A stretch of DNA of 64,000 bases, taken from NCBI RefSeq assembly GCF_003591035.1, contig NZ_QYUO01000002.1, positions 1,364,001 to 1,428,000 on the forward strand, written 5' to 3'. The position numbers and the translations under genes were made by a program. The stretch is from Noviherbaspirillum saxi (GTDB lineage Bacteria > Pseudomonadota > Gammaproteobacteria > Burkholderiales > Burkholderiaceae_D). Shown here piece after piece: positions 28,260 to 36,052 of the stretch (position 1 is its first letter; every line of letters begins with the position of its first letter). The notes beneath the pieces were generated by a model that ran no database searches, was not told where the DNA came from, and saw nothing but the letters and a program-made list of their open reading frames with translations.

Positions 28260-28610
28260 ATGCTTGTCGATATTGAGCGAAGACTGATCTCCAGAACGCC
28301 TTTGCACCATCCTGCAAAGGTACTGGTATCGCGCGACCATCCGTTCGAGGTCGAGACGGTCGACGTGTCCGTCGGCGGTATTGGGGTCGTCGCTTTGCAT
28401 CCGATACTTCCCGGCACGCCATGTGCGGTTGCCTTCGAACTGTCCATGCCGGAAGGCATGCGGCGCATCAATGCCTGGGGCTCTGTCGTCTACGACAGTC
28501 TTTTCGATACACAGCTGCATCGCATCGGCATCACCTTTGTCGATATGGATGCCTATAGCAGGCATTTGCTGCAGCGAGTCGACCAGCATCGGCATGCCAC
28601 GCATCGATAG
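28260..28610 (+). CDS. PilZ-domain protein
   Basis: A 116-residue single-domain PilZ protein, the receptor fold for cyclic di-GMP. The two binding motifs are seen as ERRLISR (Arg-rich switch) and DVSVGGIG (DxSxxG-type), followed by the beta-barrel ending LHRIGITFVDMD. It probably changes motility or surface behaviour in response to c-di-GMP. The ribosome binding site is weak, so a start slightly further upstream is not excluded. Confidence 0.8.
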   Translation: MLVDIERRLISRTPLHHPAKVLVSRDHPFEVETVDVSVGGIGVVALHPILPGTPCAVAFELSMPEGMRRINAWGSVVYDSLFDTQLHRIGITFVDMDAYSRHLLQRVDQHRHATHR

Positions 28611-28771
28611 TTTCGTTTCGCTCCATATCCGAGGGTATGAATCCCCCGTTTCCAACACATCCTGCGACCTGGATCAAGTTCCGGGCTCAAGCGTGGTCGA
28701 ACTCTGACGTGCGACAAACGCACGGCTCCGCCTGTGTTTACATTGGTATCAGGCGAACCAAGGGGATGTAA

Positions 28772-28858
28772 ATGAACGGCCCGGATTTTCTTGCCAATGT
28801 CCTGCTGGTGATTTTTGTGGTTGCGACAGTTGTTGCTTTTGCAACCGGAACAATTTGA
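28772..28858 (+). CDS. 28-residue single-span membrane miniprotein
   Basis: AAGGGGATGTAA is followed by an ATG at 28772 and 28 codons ending in TGA. The product is MNGPDFLANV and then a hydrophobic stretch of about 17 residues (VLLVIFVVATVVAFATG). The excellent ribosome binding site and a clean transmembrane helix support a real small membrane protein. I recognise no family, and its partner, if any, is unknown. Confidence 0.5.
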   Translation: MNGPDFLANVLLVIFVVATVVAFATGTI

Positions 28859-28924
28859 TCCACCGGCTCGGCTGCATGGCGCAGGAAATGTTAGAATGCG
28901 CGCCTTTTCCCCAAGGCGTATAGC

Positions 28925-29155
28925 ATGTTGTTGATCATAGTCTGGACGGCGTTCGCGACAGCCGCTCTCTTCGGTGCCGGTTATTCGCACTACCGCTATC
29001 GTGTGCTGCACAACCGCTATTACGCGGATCTGTTTTCAGGTGCGCCGGCACAGCGCGCCGCTGCCGCCAGCCGGGGTCCGGCCCGTTTCGTTGCCCTGCC
29101 GCTGATTATTCTCGCGCTGACCTGTATCCTGGTCCCATTATCCTTTCTTATCTGA
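28925..29155 (+). CDS. Small membrane protein with two spans (76 aa)
   Basis: AAGGCG precedes the ATG. Residues 3-19 and about 54-74 are hydrophobic spans, joined by a basic Arg/Tyr-rich loop (SHYRYRVLHNRYYADLF) that should lie on the cytoplasmic side. No family recognised. It lies between the 28-residue miniprotein and another small gene, all on the plus strand. Confidence 0.6.
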   Translation: MLLIIVWTAFATAALFGAGYSHYRYRVLHNRYYADLFSGAPAQRAAAASRGPARFVALPLIILALTCILVPLSFLI

Positions 29156-29202
29156 CCCGCAATCTACTTGAGATTGCTTGCAATAACATCAAGGACATGG
29201 CC

Positions 29203-29400
29203 ATGGCTAAAAAAGAAACACTCGATCCCGAAACCCTCGCATTGATTCAATGGTGTACCGAGGTCGAAAAATATCTTGTGGCCGGCGGCGCAACGCTCGC
29301 CCAGGCGCAAGAGCATATCGAAGAGGAAGTGGAGTGGTTCACCGACCAGTTCTATGATGGTTTGACTCCGGAAGAAGCAGCCAAAGCCGCACTGAACTGA
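29203..29400 (+). CDS. Small acidic hypothetical protein (65 aa)
   Basis: Starts MAKKETLDPETLALIQWCTE and is largely helical and acidic, with EEEVEWFTDQFYDGLTPEEAAK near the end. The second of two close ATG codons (29203) is preferred because it lies about eight bases from AAGGAC. Similar short proteins are common in Burkholderiales without a known role. No signal peptide. Confidence 0.65.
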   Translation: MAKKETLDPETLALIQWCTEVEKYLVAGGATLAQAQEHIEEEVEWFTDQFYDGLTPEEAAKAALN

Positions 29401-29470
29401 TGCATGCTGCCATAGGGCGTTGACAGACTACGGAGTATAGTGACACCGACAGCATTTTTCCGGGGTTATC

Positions 29471-29812
29471 ATGCAAGAAGCCAATGCACAAATGGCGCTC
29501 AGACTTCATCAGATTACCGGCGAACCGCTGGCGCACTGCAGCTATCTGCTGAACCAGACCAAGGGCGATTATGAAACAGCTCTCAAGATCCTGGAACGCA
29601 TCCTTCAGCAGCGTCAGCAGGAGTCGACCGGACAGACCGCCGAAACGCCGGACGCCGGCTTGACGGACGCTCCGTCGGCCGCATCCGTGGTCGACCTCGA
29701 GCACCGGGTGCAGCGCCTGGAAACCCAGCTCGCGCTGCTCGCCGAGACCCTGGATACGGTAAGCGGAAAGCTGACGCTTTTGCTTGAAAAGCTATCCAGC
29801 GATCCGCAGTGA
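29471..29812 (+). CDS. Hypothetical protein with an EF-Ts/UBA-like head and coiled coil (113 aa)
   Basis: Residues about 8-42 (MALRLHQITGEPLAHCSYLLNQTKGDYETALKIL) resemble the UBA-like three-helix head found at the N-terminus of elongation factor Ts: a helix, a turn, then a short helix with an Asp/Ala pattern. Residues about 72-108 are a heptad-rich coiled coil (VVDLEHRVQRLETQLALLAETL). A Thr/Ala/Pro linker joins them. The domain similarity is my reading only; the function is unknown. Confidence 0.6.
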   Translation: MQEANAQMALRLHQITGEPLAHCSYLLNQTKGDYETALKILERILQQRQQESTGQTAETPDAGLTDAPSAASVVDLEHRVQRLETQLALLAETLDTVSGKLTLLLEKLSSDPQ

Positions 29813-29897
29813 GCTTCAACTTCTCTTTCGACTACCGTTAATCGAAAATGCAGTGCCGGCAAGATAACAAGCCGGCGCGATCATCGACTATCACGGA

Positions 29898-31034
29898 TCA
29901 ATGTCGGATGATCCACTCCCGCGCCGGCATCGCGATGATTTCTGTCGCGTTCGGCTCCCCAGCCCTCACATTGAATGCACTGATGCGCACATTCAGTACG
30001 CCGTTCGGCAATGAAGTGGTATCGAAGTTCAGTGTTGCAAACTTGTCGTCCGAAATCGAGAATACGCCCAAGCGCGGCATATATCCGTTGGCCGGCAGCA
30101 GTTCGACGTTCTTCAAACCGCTACCGCGTACTTCCAGAGTCACTCGTCCGTTCACGATCTCTCCATGCAGTGGCGCCATGGTCACCGATGCGATGAAACC
30201 TGCCGGCGTTCCATTTTGGACATTCCACTGTCGCGCCGGCATCGCCACGATTTCGCTGGCTCCGGGCTGACCGGGCGTGACGTTATAAGCGCTGATCCTC
30301 AAGCTATTCGCGCCATCAGGCAATGACCTGGTATCGAAATCGAGCCAAGCCATGCGCCGGTCGGAAGAGACATTGAAAGTGCCATAGATCGGCGCGTAGC
30401 CGCTGGCCGGCAGCAGTTCCGCATTGGCGATATTGGAACCGTAAATCTCCAGCCGCATCACACCGCTCACTACGGCTCCGGGAGCAGGCGCCGACGTCAG
30501 GCTGGCGCTAAAGCTTCCTGACGGTGGAGCTGCGTTGTTGATGTTCCAGGTACGCGCCGACATGGCGACGATTTCCAGCGCACCCGCCTCCCCGGCCGGC
30601 GTGTTGAAAGCGCTTGCCCTGACGCTGAACGGGCCATTGGGCAGCCTGGTGGTGTCCAGGTCCAGCCAGGCGCGCGTCTTGTCCCCTGTGATGTTAAACA
30701 CGCCATAACGCGGCATATAACCGCTGCCTGGCAATAATTCGACATTGGCCATCTCGTTGCCGCTGACTTCTATTCGGACCACTCCGCTGACACTGGCGCC
30801 ATTGGCCGGTGCCGCCGGTGCCGACGCAAAGAAAGGCGCATACGGATTACCTGAACATTCGGGGCTGAAGCTACAGCTGTTGAGCGCCCTTCCTTCCGAA
30901 GTCCACACGGTCGGACGCAACTGCGTCGTCGTACCAGCGCCCGAAGCACTCACCTCATTCACGTCTCCGCCGCCGCATGCGGCCAGCAGCAAGGCCAGGC
31001 TGCACGCGGATACCAACTTCATCTTTCCAAACAT
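29898..31034 (-). CDS. Lipoprotein with three Ig-like repeats
   Basis: A 378-residue lipoprotein. The signal ends in SLALLLAAC-GGG. Three repeats of about 90 residues follow, each with a pattern of SGVxRxEVxG, NxELLPxxGYxPxxGxFxI, WLDxDTxxLPxG, RxSAFNxxxGExxAxEIxAMxAR, and ending with a Trp. They resemble bacterial Ig-like (Big) modules found in surface proteins. The ATG at 31034 follows GGAGAAG; the upstream extension of the frame is rejected because it lacks a signal peptide. Probably an outer-membrane surface protein; the ligand is unknown. Confidence 0.85.
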   Translation of the reverse strand: MFGKMKLVSACSLALLLAACGGGDVNEVSASGAGTTTQLRPTVWTSEGRALNSCSFSPECSGNPYAPFFASAPAAPANGASVSGVVRIEVSGNEMANVELLPGSGYMPRYGVFNITGDKTRAWLDLDTTRLPNGPFSVRASAFNTPAGEAGALEIVAMSARTWNINNAAPPSGSFSASLTSAPAPGAVVSGVMRLEIYGSNIANAELLPASGYAPIYGTFNVSSDRRMAWLDFDTRSLPDGANSLRISAYNVTPGQPGASEIVAMPARQWNVQNGTPAGFIASVTMAPLHGEIVNGRVTLEVRGSGLKNVELLPANGYMPRLGVFSISDDKFATLNFDTTSLPNGVLNVRISAFNVRAGEPNATEIIAMPAREWIIRH

Positions 31035-31289
31035 GATTTTCTTCTCCAATTGGTATGACCAACGCGTCCTTGAGGAGAGTCGAGTTCTATAAACGGCAAG
31101 GTGCGTACGGCTGATGACAGACTCCCTGAATATCACTCTCCAGGTATTTCGTAATCCGATGGAATGCGAACAGGGATTCAGTTTTGTGTAGCGCCGCTCG
31201 CGCACGTTTGATGCACCTCAAGCGCGCGGAATTGTGTGCATCTGATGTGACAGTCGCCGTCCATAGCGTTGTAATCGCGCACAAGCGAA

Positions 31290-31460
31290 GGGATTAATGA
31301 ACAGGCCTTCCGGGCGTACCGAGAGAATCGCGACCAGCAAGACGAAGGCGATGATGTCCTTGTAATCCGCCGACAATCGCGCCGGGCATGCTGCCCATGC
31401 CGCCAGCACGCCGGAGATCGCAAACGTCAGCATCGCAACGCGGTTGGGATCGATGCCGCC
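31290..31460 (-). pseudogene. Remnant of a LivH-type ABC permease
   Basis: One open frame contains GGIDPNRVAMLTFAISGVLAAWA, which matches the middle of LivH, joined directly to YKDIIAFVLLVAILSVRPEGLF, which matches the LivH C-terminus. About fifty residues between these parts are missing, and no N-terminal third is present. No start context is seen. It is therefore a deletion remnant of a branched-chain-type permease, unrelated to the intact fused permease at 11013-12908. Confidence 0.65.
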
Positions 31461-31610
31461 GAGGGTCAGTCCGTTAGGGACCTGTTGAAATAGCAAATCC
31501 AAACTTGCTCTGCTTTTTTCATTAATTCCCGTGTCGTGCAGCAATCCTTTGTTGCGATCTTCGCCGCATTCGTTCTACAGAAGACAATCAAATGAAATTT
31601 ACAAGTAAGT

Positions 31611-31770
31611 AATTTCAGAATATTGTTTTGCTATGCAAAACTAAATCAGCTTATTCCATTTCTAGTTTGCAATTTCAGGTGGCTCAGGCGACATCTATTG
31701 CTAAGTTTTTTATAAATTCGGCTATGATGGTTTCCAATTTCAGAATTTAGTTTTGCTCTGAAAAACTAAA
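31611..31770 (+). promoter_or_regulatory. Duplicated 35-bp operator-like element before the Bug receptor
   Basis: Two copies of a 35-bp element at 31611-31645 and 31736-31770 agree in 31 positions. Both begin AATTTCAGAAT, and each contains an inverted repeat: GTTTTGC-TAT-GCAAAAC in the first and TAGTTTT-N7-AAAACTA in the second. They lie upstream of the Bug receptor gene at 31847, in strongly AT-rich DNA. The IclR-type regulator encoded downstream is the likely binder. Confidence 0.65.
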
Positions 31771-31846
31771 GATGAGAAGCAGAAAGTCTTAAGGACGGCA
31801 GTACCACGTTGTAAACCCATTTAAAACAAGCTTTTAAGGAGACAAC

Positions 31847-32836
31847 ATGATCACCCGCTTTATGTCACGATTTGCACCGGCTGCGATGGCCGCAGCAACC
31901 CTCATCGCGATTACGACGACAAACATCGCCAGCGCGCAATCCTATCCGTCCAAACCTATCCACATCATCGTGACCTTTACCCCCGGCGGTGCGCCCGACA
32001 TTATCGGGCGGCTGCTTGCAGACCGCATGTCGGCTGCCTGGGGGCAGCCGGTCGTCGTGGAAAACAAGCCAGGCGCAGGAGGTAATATCGGTGCAGACGT
32101 GGTTGCGAAAGCGCCTGCCGACGGCTATACACTGGTGGTCGGCACGGTCGGTACGCATGCGATCAATGGCGCGCTGTATCCAAAGATGCCATACGACATG
32201 GTGAAGGACTTCAGCCCGATCAGTCTGCTGGCCACCACGCCCAATATGCTGGTCGTGCATAACAATGTACCGGCGAAAAACCTGAAGGAGCTCATCGAAC
32301 TCGGCAAGAAGGACGGCAAGATGACCTTCGCCTCGTCCGGCTCGGGCACATCGATCCATGTATCGGGCGAACTGTTCAAGACGCAGACCGGGATCGACAT
32401 GCAGCATGTCCCCTACAAAGGCCGGGCCAGTGCGATACCCGACTTGCTGGGTGGCCGGGTCACCATGATGTTCGATAACATGCCGTCGAGCCTGCCGCTG
32501 GTACGCGAAGGCAAGCTGCGCGCACTCGGCGTGACGAGCGCAAAGCGCTCCCCGGCCGCACCCGATATTCCTACCATTGCGGAATCGGGCCTGCCCGGCT
32601 TCGAGGCGGTGTCCTGGTTCGCGCTGTTCACATCGGCTGGGGTGCCCAAACCTGTGATCGACAAGCTGCAGGCAGAAGTCGCCAAGATTTTGAAATCGCC
32701 CGAGGCATCCAAGCGACTGCTCGATATCGGCCTTGAACCCGTGGGCTCCACTGCGGAAGAACTGGCCGCCTACCAGCGCAGTGAAATCGCCAAGTGGAGC
32801 AAGGTGGTCAAGGATTCAGGCGCGAAGGCAGAATAG
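31847..32836 (+). CDS. Bug/TctC-family periplasmic solute receptor
   Basis: A 329-residue Bug receptor with signal peptide ending at NIASAQ-SYP. Family segments include PSKPIHIIVTFTPGGAPDIIGRLLADRMS, VENKPGAGGNIGADVVAKAPADGYTLVVGTVGTHAIN, ISLLATTPNMLVVHN, FKTQTGIDMQHVPYKG and the terminal KWSKVVKDSGAKAE. It is similar to, but clearly distinct from, the receptor at 26463. AAGGAGACAAC precedes the ATG. It is followed 44 bases later by an IclR regulator and preceded by the duplicated operator, which suggests a small substrate-induced unit. Confidence 0.93.
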   Translation: MITRFMSRFAPAAMAAATLIAITTTNIASAQSYPSKPIHIIVTFTPGGAPDIIGRLLADRMSAAWGQPVVVENKPGAGGNIGADVVAKAPADGYTLVVGTVGTHAINGALYPKMPYDMVKDFSPISLLATTPNMLVVHNNVPAKNLKELIELGKKDGKMTFASSGSGTSIHVSGELFKTQTGIDMQHVPYKGRASAIPDLLGGRVTMMFDNMPSSLPLVREGKLRALGVTSAKRSPAAPDIPTIAESGLPGFEAVSWFALFTSAGVPKPVIDKLQAEVAKILKSPEASKRLLDIGLEPVGSTAEELAAYQRSEIAKWSKVVKDSGAKAE

Positions 32837-32880
32837 GATCTGCTGCTCCAAGGACCCGCCGTTTTTTCGATGAGACCGAG

Positions 32881-33711
32881 ATGACTCCTTCCGACAGCGA
32901 CAGAGACAGCGATACCGAGATAGCGCCTTCGGCAACGGCAAGCCGCCACGGTGAAAACCGCTATTTCATTACCGCGCTGTCGCGCGGACTCGATGTGCTT
33001 GCCTGCTTCCGCTCCGGCGACATATCACTCAGCAATCAGGAGATATCGGAACGCTGCGGCCTACCGAAATCGACCGTCACCCGCATCGTGTACACGCTGT
33101 CGCGGCGCGGTTATCTGATGCCGGTGGAACCGGGCGGCCGGTATGGGCTGGGAACGGCGACCCTTGCCTTGGGAAGTTCGATGTTGGCGCGAATGGATAT
33201 CCGCCAGTACGCGCGTCCGCTGATGCAGGAACTGGCCGACCAGGCGGGCGCCACGCTCGCGCTGGGGGTACGCGACCGCTTGTCCATCATTTATACCGAA
33301 GTGGTACGCAGCACCGCCACGCTCGCCCTCACCCTTCAGGTCGGCTCGCGCATCCCGCTGGCTACCTCGGCAATCGGACGTGCTTACCTCGCAAGCGCGT
33401 CCGAACCCGAACGCAATGCCATCATGCGTCTGGCGCATGAACTGGACGACTCGGCAGCCGAATCGATACGCGAAGGTATTGCCCGGGGAAAAATCGATCT
33501 GCAAGAATATGGCTGCACCACGTCGTTCGGCGAGTGGCAGAAAGATGTGAATGGCATTGCGGTTGCGTTTCGCACGACGGGGACCATCCCCACCATGGTA
33601 ATGAATTGCGGCGGCCCGTCTTCCAGCCTGTCGCGCGAATTTTTGCTGGAGGAGGTAAGACCAAAACTGCTGGCCATGGCCAAGCGTTTCGAATCGTCGG
33701 CTTTTTCCTGA
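32881..33711 (+). CDS. IclR-family transcriptional regulator
   Basis: A 276-residue IclR regulator. The N-terminal winged helix is visible as YFITALSRGLDVLACFRSGDISLSNQEISERCGLPKSTVTRIVYTLSRRGYL, and the C-terminal ligand domain as RLSIIYTEVVRSTATLALTLQVGSRIPLATSAIGRAYLAS and CTTSFGEWQKDVNGIAVAF. The ATG at 32881 (MTPSDSD) is preferred over the frame start 87 bases earlier, which overlaps the receptor gene. It probably controls the preceding Bug gene through the repeats at 31611-31770. Confidence 0.92.
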   Translation: MTPSDSDRDSDTEIAPSATASRHGENRYFITALSRGLDVLACFRSGDISLSNQEISERCGLPKSTVTRIVYTLSRRGYLMPVEPGGRYGLGTATLALGSSMLARMDIRQYARPLMQELADQAGATLALGVRDRLSIIYTEVVRSTATLALTLQVGSRIPLATSAIGRAYLASASEPERNAIMRLAHELDDSAAESIREGIARGKIDLQEYGCTTSFGEWQKDVNGIAVAFRTTGTIPTMVMNCGGPSSSLSREFLLEEVRPKLLAMAKRFESSAFS

Positions 33712-33960
33712 GCGGAGTCAGGCAGTTCCGGTATTTATCCCGGACCATTGACATGGTTTCAACCTTACTCTCTGCGCTTAAAAGCTTGCATTCACCGGGT
33801 CAAATGACGCAAATTTACCGGTATGCCCCATCGACAATGCAACTTTTACAAATGTTGAAGCGATAACCCTGAAAAATGCAGGCGCAAAACTTGCAGCGAT
33901 GTCGAGCGCAGCCATTTAATTCAATGGACAACTGCTTTCTACCTTCTCAGGAGACATAAC

Positions 33961-34707
33961 ATGCCCCAACGATTCCTTCCTCTTTGTATAGCAGCATTTT
34001 TAATGACGCTGGGCACGGCCTCGGTGCATGCCCAGACTTCGAGCAGCAGCGGTGCCGCAGACACTACTACCAAGGATGCGAGCGGCAAAACCGATGCCAA
34101 CCGGACCGGCCAGATGAGCCCGACCGGTGAAAACGAAACGACAAGTTCAACGAAGAAACCGATGACCAGCGGTTCTTCCGGCAGCAAGTCCACGTCGGGC
34201 AGCAGCGGTGCCGCAGACGCCACTACCAAGGACGCAAGCGGCAAAACCGATGCCAACCGTGCAGGCAAGATGAGTCCGACCGGTGAAAACGAAACGACAA
34301 GTTCAACGAAGAAACCGATGACCAGCGGTTCTTCCGGCAGCAAGTCCACGTCGGGCAGCAGCGGTGCCGCAGACGCCACTACCAAGAGTGCAACCGGCAA
34401 AACCGATGCCAACCGTGCAGGCAAGATGAGTCCGACCGGTGAAAATGAAACGACAAGTGCAACGGAGAAACCGATGACCAGCGGTTCTTCCAGCAGCAAG
34501 TCGATGTCGAGCAAATCGCGCTCCGACAATAAGGCCACCTCCGGCTCTGGCAGCGCTAGCGCCGGTTCCAGCGGCGGCGGCGAAGCGATGACAAAAGATG
34601 CAGCCGGCAAGACCAGTTCCAATCGTGCCGGAAAAATGAGCCCCTCCGGTGAAAACGAAACCACCAGCGCTACACCCAAGGCTCGCACCGACAGTCCGAA
34701 CAAATAG
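33961..34707 (+). CDS. Secreted Ser/Thr-rich repeat protein
   Basis: A 248-residue protein with a signal peptide ending at VHAQ, then nearly three identical units of 52 residues and a degenerate fourth. Each unit contains ATTKDASGKTDANRAGKMSP and GENETTS, then a Ser/Gly/Lys-rich stretch. There is no Cys or aromatic-rich core, so it is probably disordered and periplasmic or surface-exposed. AGGAG precedes the ATG. Similar proteins are annotated only as hypothetical. The complementary strand is also open for 254 codons, but that is a result of codon bias. Confidence 0.75.
   Translation: MPQRFLPLCIAAFLMTLGTASVHAQTSSSSGAADTTTKDASGKTDANRTGQMSPTGENETTSSTKKPMTSGSSGSKSTSGSSGAADATTKDASGKTDANRAGKMSPTGENETTSSTKKPMTSGSSGSKSTSGSSGAADATTKSATGKTDANRAGKMSPTGENETTSATEKPMTSGSSSSKSMSSKSRSDNKATSGSGSASAGSSGGGEAMTKDAAGKTSSNRAGKMSPSGENETTSATPKARTDSPNK
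34045..34512 (+). repeat. Three tandem copies of a 156-bp unit
   Basis: Units begin at 34045, 34201 and 34357 with AGCAGCGGTGCCGCAGAC, exactly 156 bp apart, and differ at few positions. They encode the 52-residue repeats of the secreted protein. Such arrays change copy number easily by slippage or recombination. Confidence 0.92.
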
Positions 34708-35062
34708 AGCGGTTTACTCTCTATGTAAAGGAAGCAAGGTCGCCGTGGAGGGTATACGTACTGGGAGGTACGCAGAGCACCGCAGGCGCGACTTTGTCCT
34801 TAGCACATGAGAGAAAATTGTTCGGCGGGCGATAGAAGGTTTCGCTGAATCACCAACGGCGGCATGGCAACAACAGTTCCATGCCGCCTATCGACGCTTG
34901 CAATATATCTGCATAAATTCTCGTTATGCACGGCAAACATCGGCAGCCACCGATCGGCTCTACCGTCGCTAAAAATCCCTAGACGTCCTGAACGTTTTGT
35001 CGTTTCAGGATGTCAGTGCATCAGATTCTAAAAAACGAAGCTGAATTTGAAGCGGAGAATCA
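34708..35062. other. Interval without a gene
   Basis: About 355 bases between the repeat protein and the small HTH gene. No supported frame. A weak inverted repeat (GACGTCCTGAACG and CGTTTCAGGATGTC) is visible around 34980-35010 and may be part of the control region of the HTH gene. Nothing else seen. Confidence 0.4.
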
Positions 35063-35365
35063 ATGGCCGAACAGAAATCACAAGAAACATCCACACCCGA
35101 ACCGATTTATGATCCGAACCGCCTTTTGGATTCCCTTATCCGTAAACTGAAGCTGAAAAACGATGCCGCCCTGTCGCGCGCATTGCAGGTTGCTCCACCG
35201 GAAATCAGCAAGATACGTCATCGGCGCGTACCTGTTCGCGCTTCGCTATTGATACGCATGCATGACGTCACCGACCTGAGTATTCGCGAATTGCGCGATT
35301 TGATGGGTGATCGCAGACAGAAATACCGGATGGGCGAGTCATTTATCAGGGTCAGGCCACTTTGA
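35063..35365 (+). CDS. Small helix-turn-helix protein
   Basis: A 100-residue protein. Residues about 20-80 look like a Cro/C1-type helix-turn-helix: LLDSLIRKLKLKNDAALSRALQVAPPEISKIRHRRVPVRASLLIRMHDVTDLSIRELRDLMG. The basic C-terminus ends RVRPL. GGAG precedes the ATG. It probably binds DNA as a local or phase-related regulator; the target is unknown. Confidence 0.75.
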   Translation: MAEQKSQETSTPEPIYDPNRLLDSLIRKLKLKNDAALSRALQVAPPEISKIRHRRVPVRASLLIRMHDVTDLSIRELRDLMGDRRQKYRMGESFIRVRPL

Positions 35366-35419
35366 ACAAGCAGCTTCACGGTTGCCAATGTGATGGTTGA
35401 CTGAGGACAAAGAGGAACG

Positions 35420-35442
35420 GCACGCCTTCTCAAAAGGCGTGC
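35420..35442 (+). terminator. Hairpin between convergent small genes
   Basis: GCACGCCTT, loop CTCAA, AAGGCGTGC: a 9-bp perfect stem between the HTH gene (plus) and the 59-residue gene (minus). There is no strong T-run on either side, so it may act as a bidirectional but weak terminator. Confidence 0.5.
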
Positions 35443-35465
35443 TCGGTCATTCTTATCGCACCTGG

Positions 35466-35645
35466 TCAGGCATGGTGCTTTTCGAGCGTTTCCCTTAGTT
35501 CTTCGATGCACTTCTGCATGGTGAATGCGCGCACTGACTCGCGCTCGTCCTCTCCCGCGATGTCTTCCACATGAATGCTGGATTCCCAGCGTTGGATAAG
35601 GTCCTCCAGGTCGTCGAGCGGTACGCTCAGCTCTGTTGATAGCAT
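35466..35645 (-). CDS. Small acidic hypothetical protein (59 aa)
   Basis: The ATG at 35645 is preceded by AAGGATATTGC and leads to MLSTELSVPLDDLEDLIQRW and on to a TGA at 35466. The product is acidic and helical, ending in EELRETLEKHHA. A longer frame in another phase over the same DNA has no ribosome binding site and an implausible Arg/His-rich composition. No family recognised. Confidence 0.6.
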   Translation of the reverse strand: MLSTELSVPLDDLEDLIQRWESSIHVEDIAGEDERESVRAFTMQKCIEELRETLEKHHA

Positions 35646-36052
35646 GCAATATCCTTAGTCAAATAAACATACCTGTCGATACATGCACATCATATTGACG
35701 GCATGGCGGTATGCAGTGATGTGACAGATCGCATGTCCTGAAGTTTGCAAAAATATTCAATTTTTTCCCGCTTTTCTATTTGAAAAAAGCAGATGCGCCT
35801 CAGAAAAACTTCAGATTCCATCGCGGTTCAAACGTCGGAGATCGCACGTAGATATCCGCAAGCGAGATTGCATGGGGTGGACGGGACGGGTTGCAGATCA
35901 ACTGCGTCATGACGGCAAGTGCGCCAAGATGACATGATGTCGCGTTACAGGTCGGGATTGGTATGCACCATCTGCGCATCGTGTACTCTATAACTCATAC
36001 AACGGTTCATCGGAATCAAGACAATCAAGTCGACACCTGGAAGGAAGCAAGA
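35646..36052. other. Interval without a gene
   Basis: About 400 bases, AT-rich around 35750-35800 with a T-rich and A-rich stretch, giving way to the epimerase gene. The first 90 codons of the long frame starting at 35963 are not conserved in type and were not included in the gene. A promoter for the epimerase gene is expected here, but I could not place it. Confidence 0.4.

Noticed and set aside
34045..34512. Tandem repeats considered as a CRISPR array
   Set aside because: Units are 156 bp, contiguous and coding, with no unique spacers.
33939..34703. Long minus-strand frame of 254 codons opposite the repeat protein
   Set aside because: It mirrors the 156-bp repeats, has no ribosome binding site, and its hydrophobic repeats arise from the complementary strand of Ser/Thr codons.
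35218..35649. 143-codon minus-strand frame overlapping two small genes
   Set aside because: Arg- and His-rich, no ribosome binding site; the 59-residue frame with AAGGA upstream explains the DNA better.
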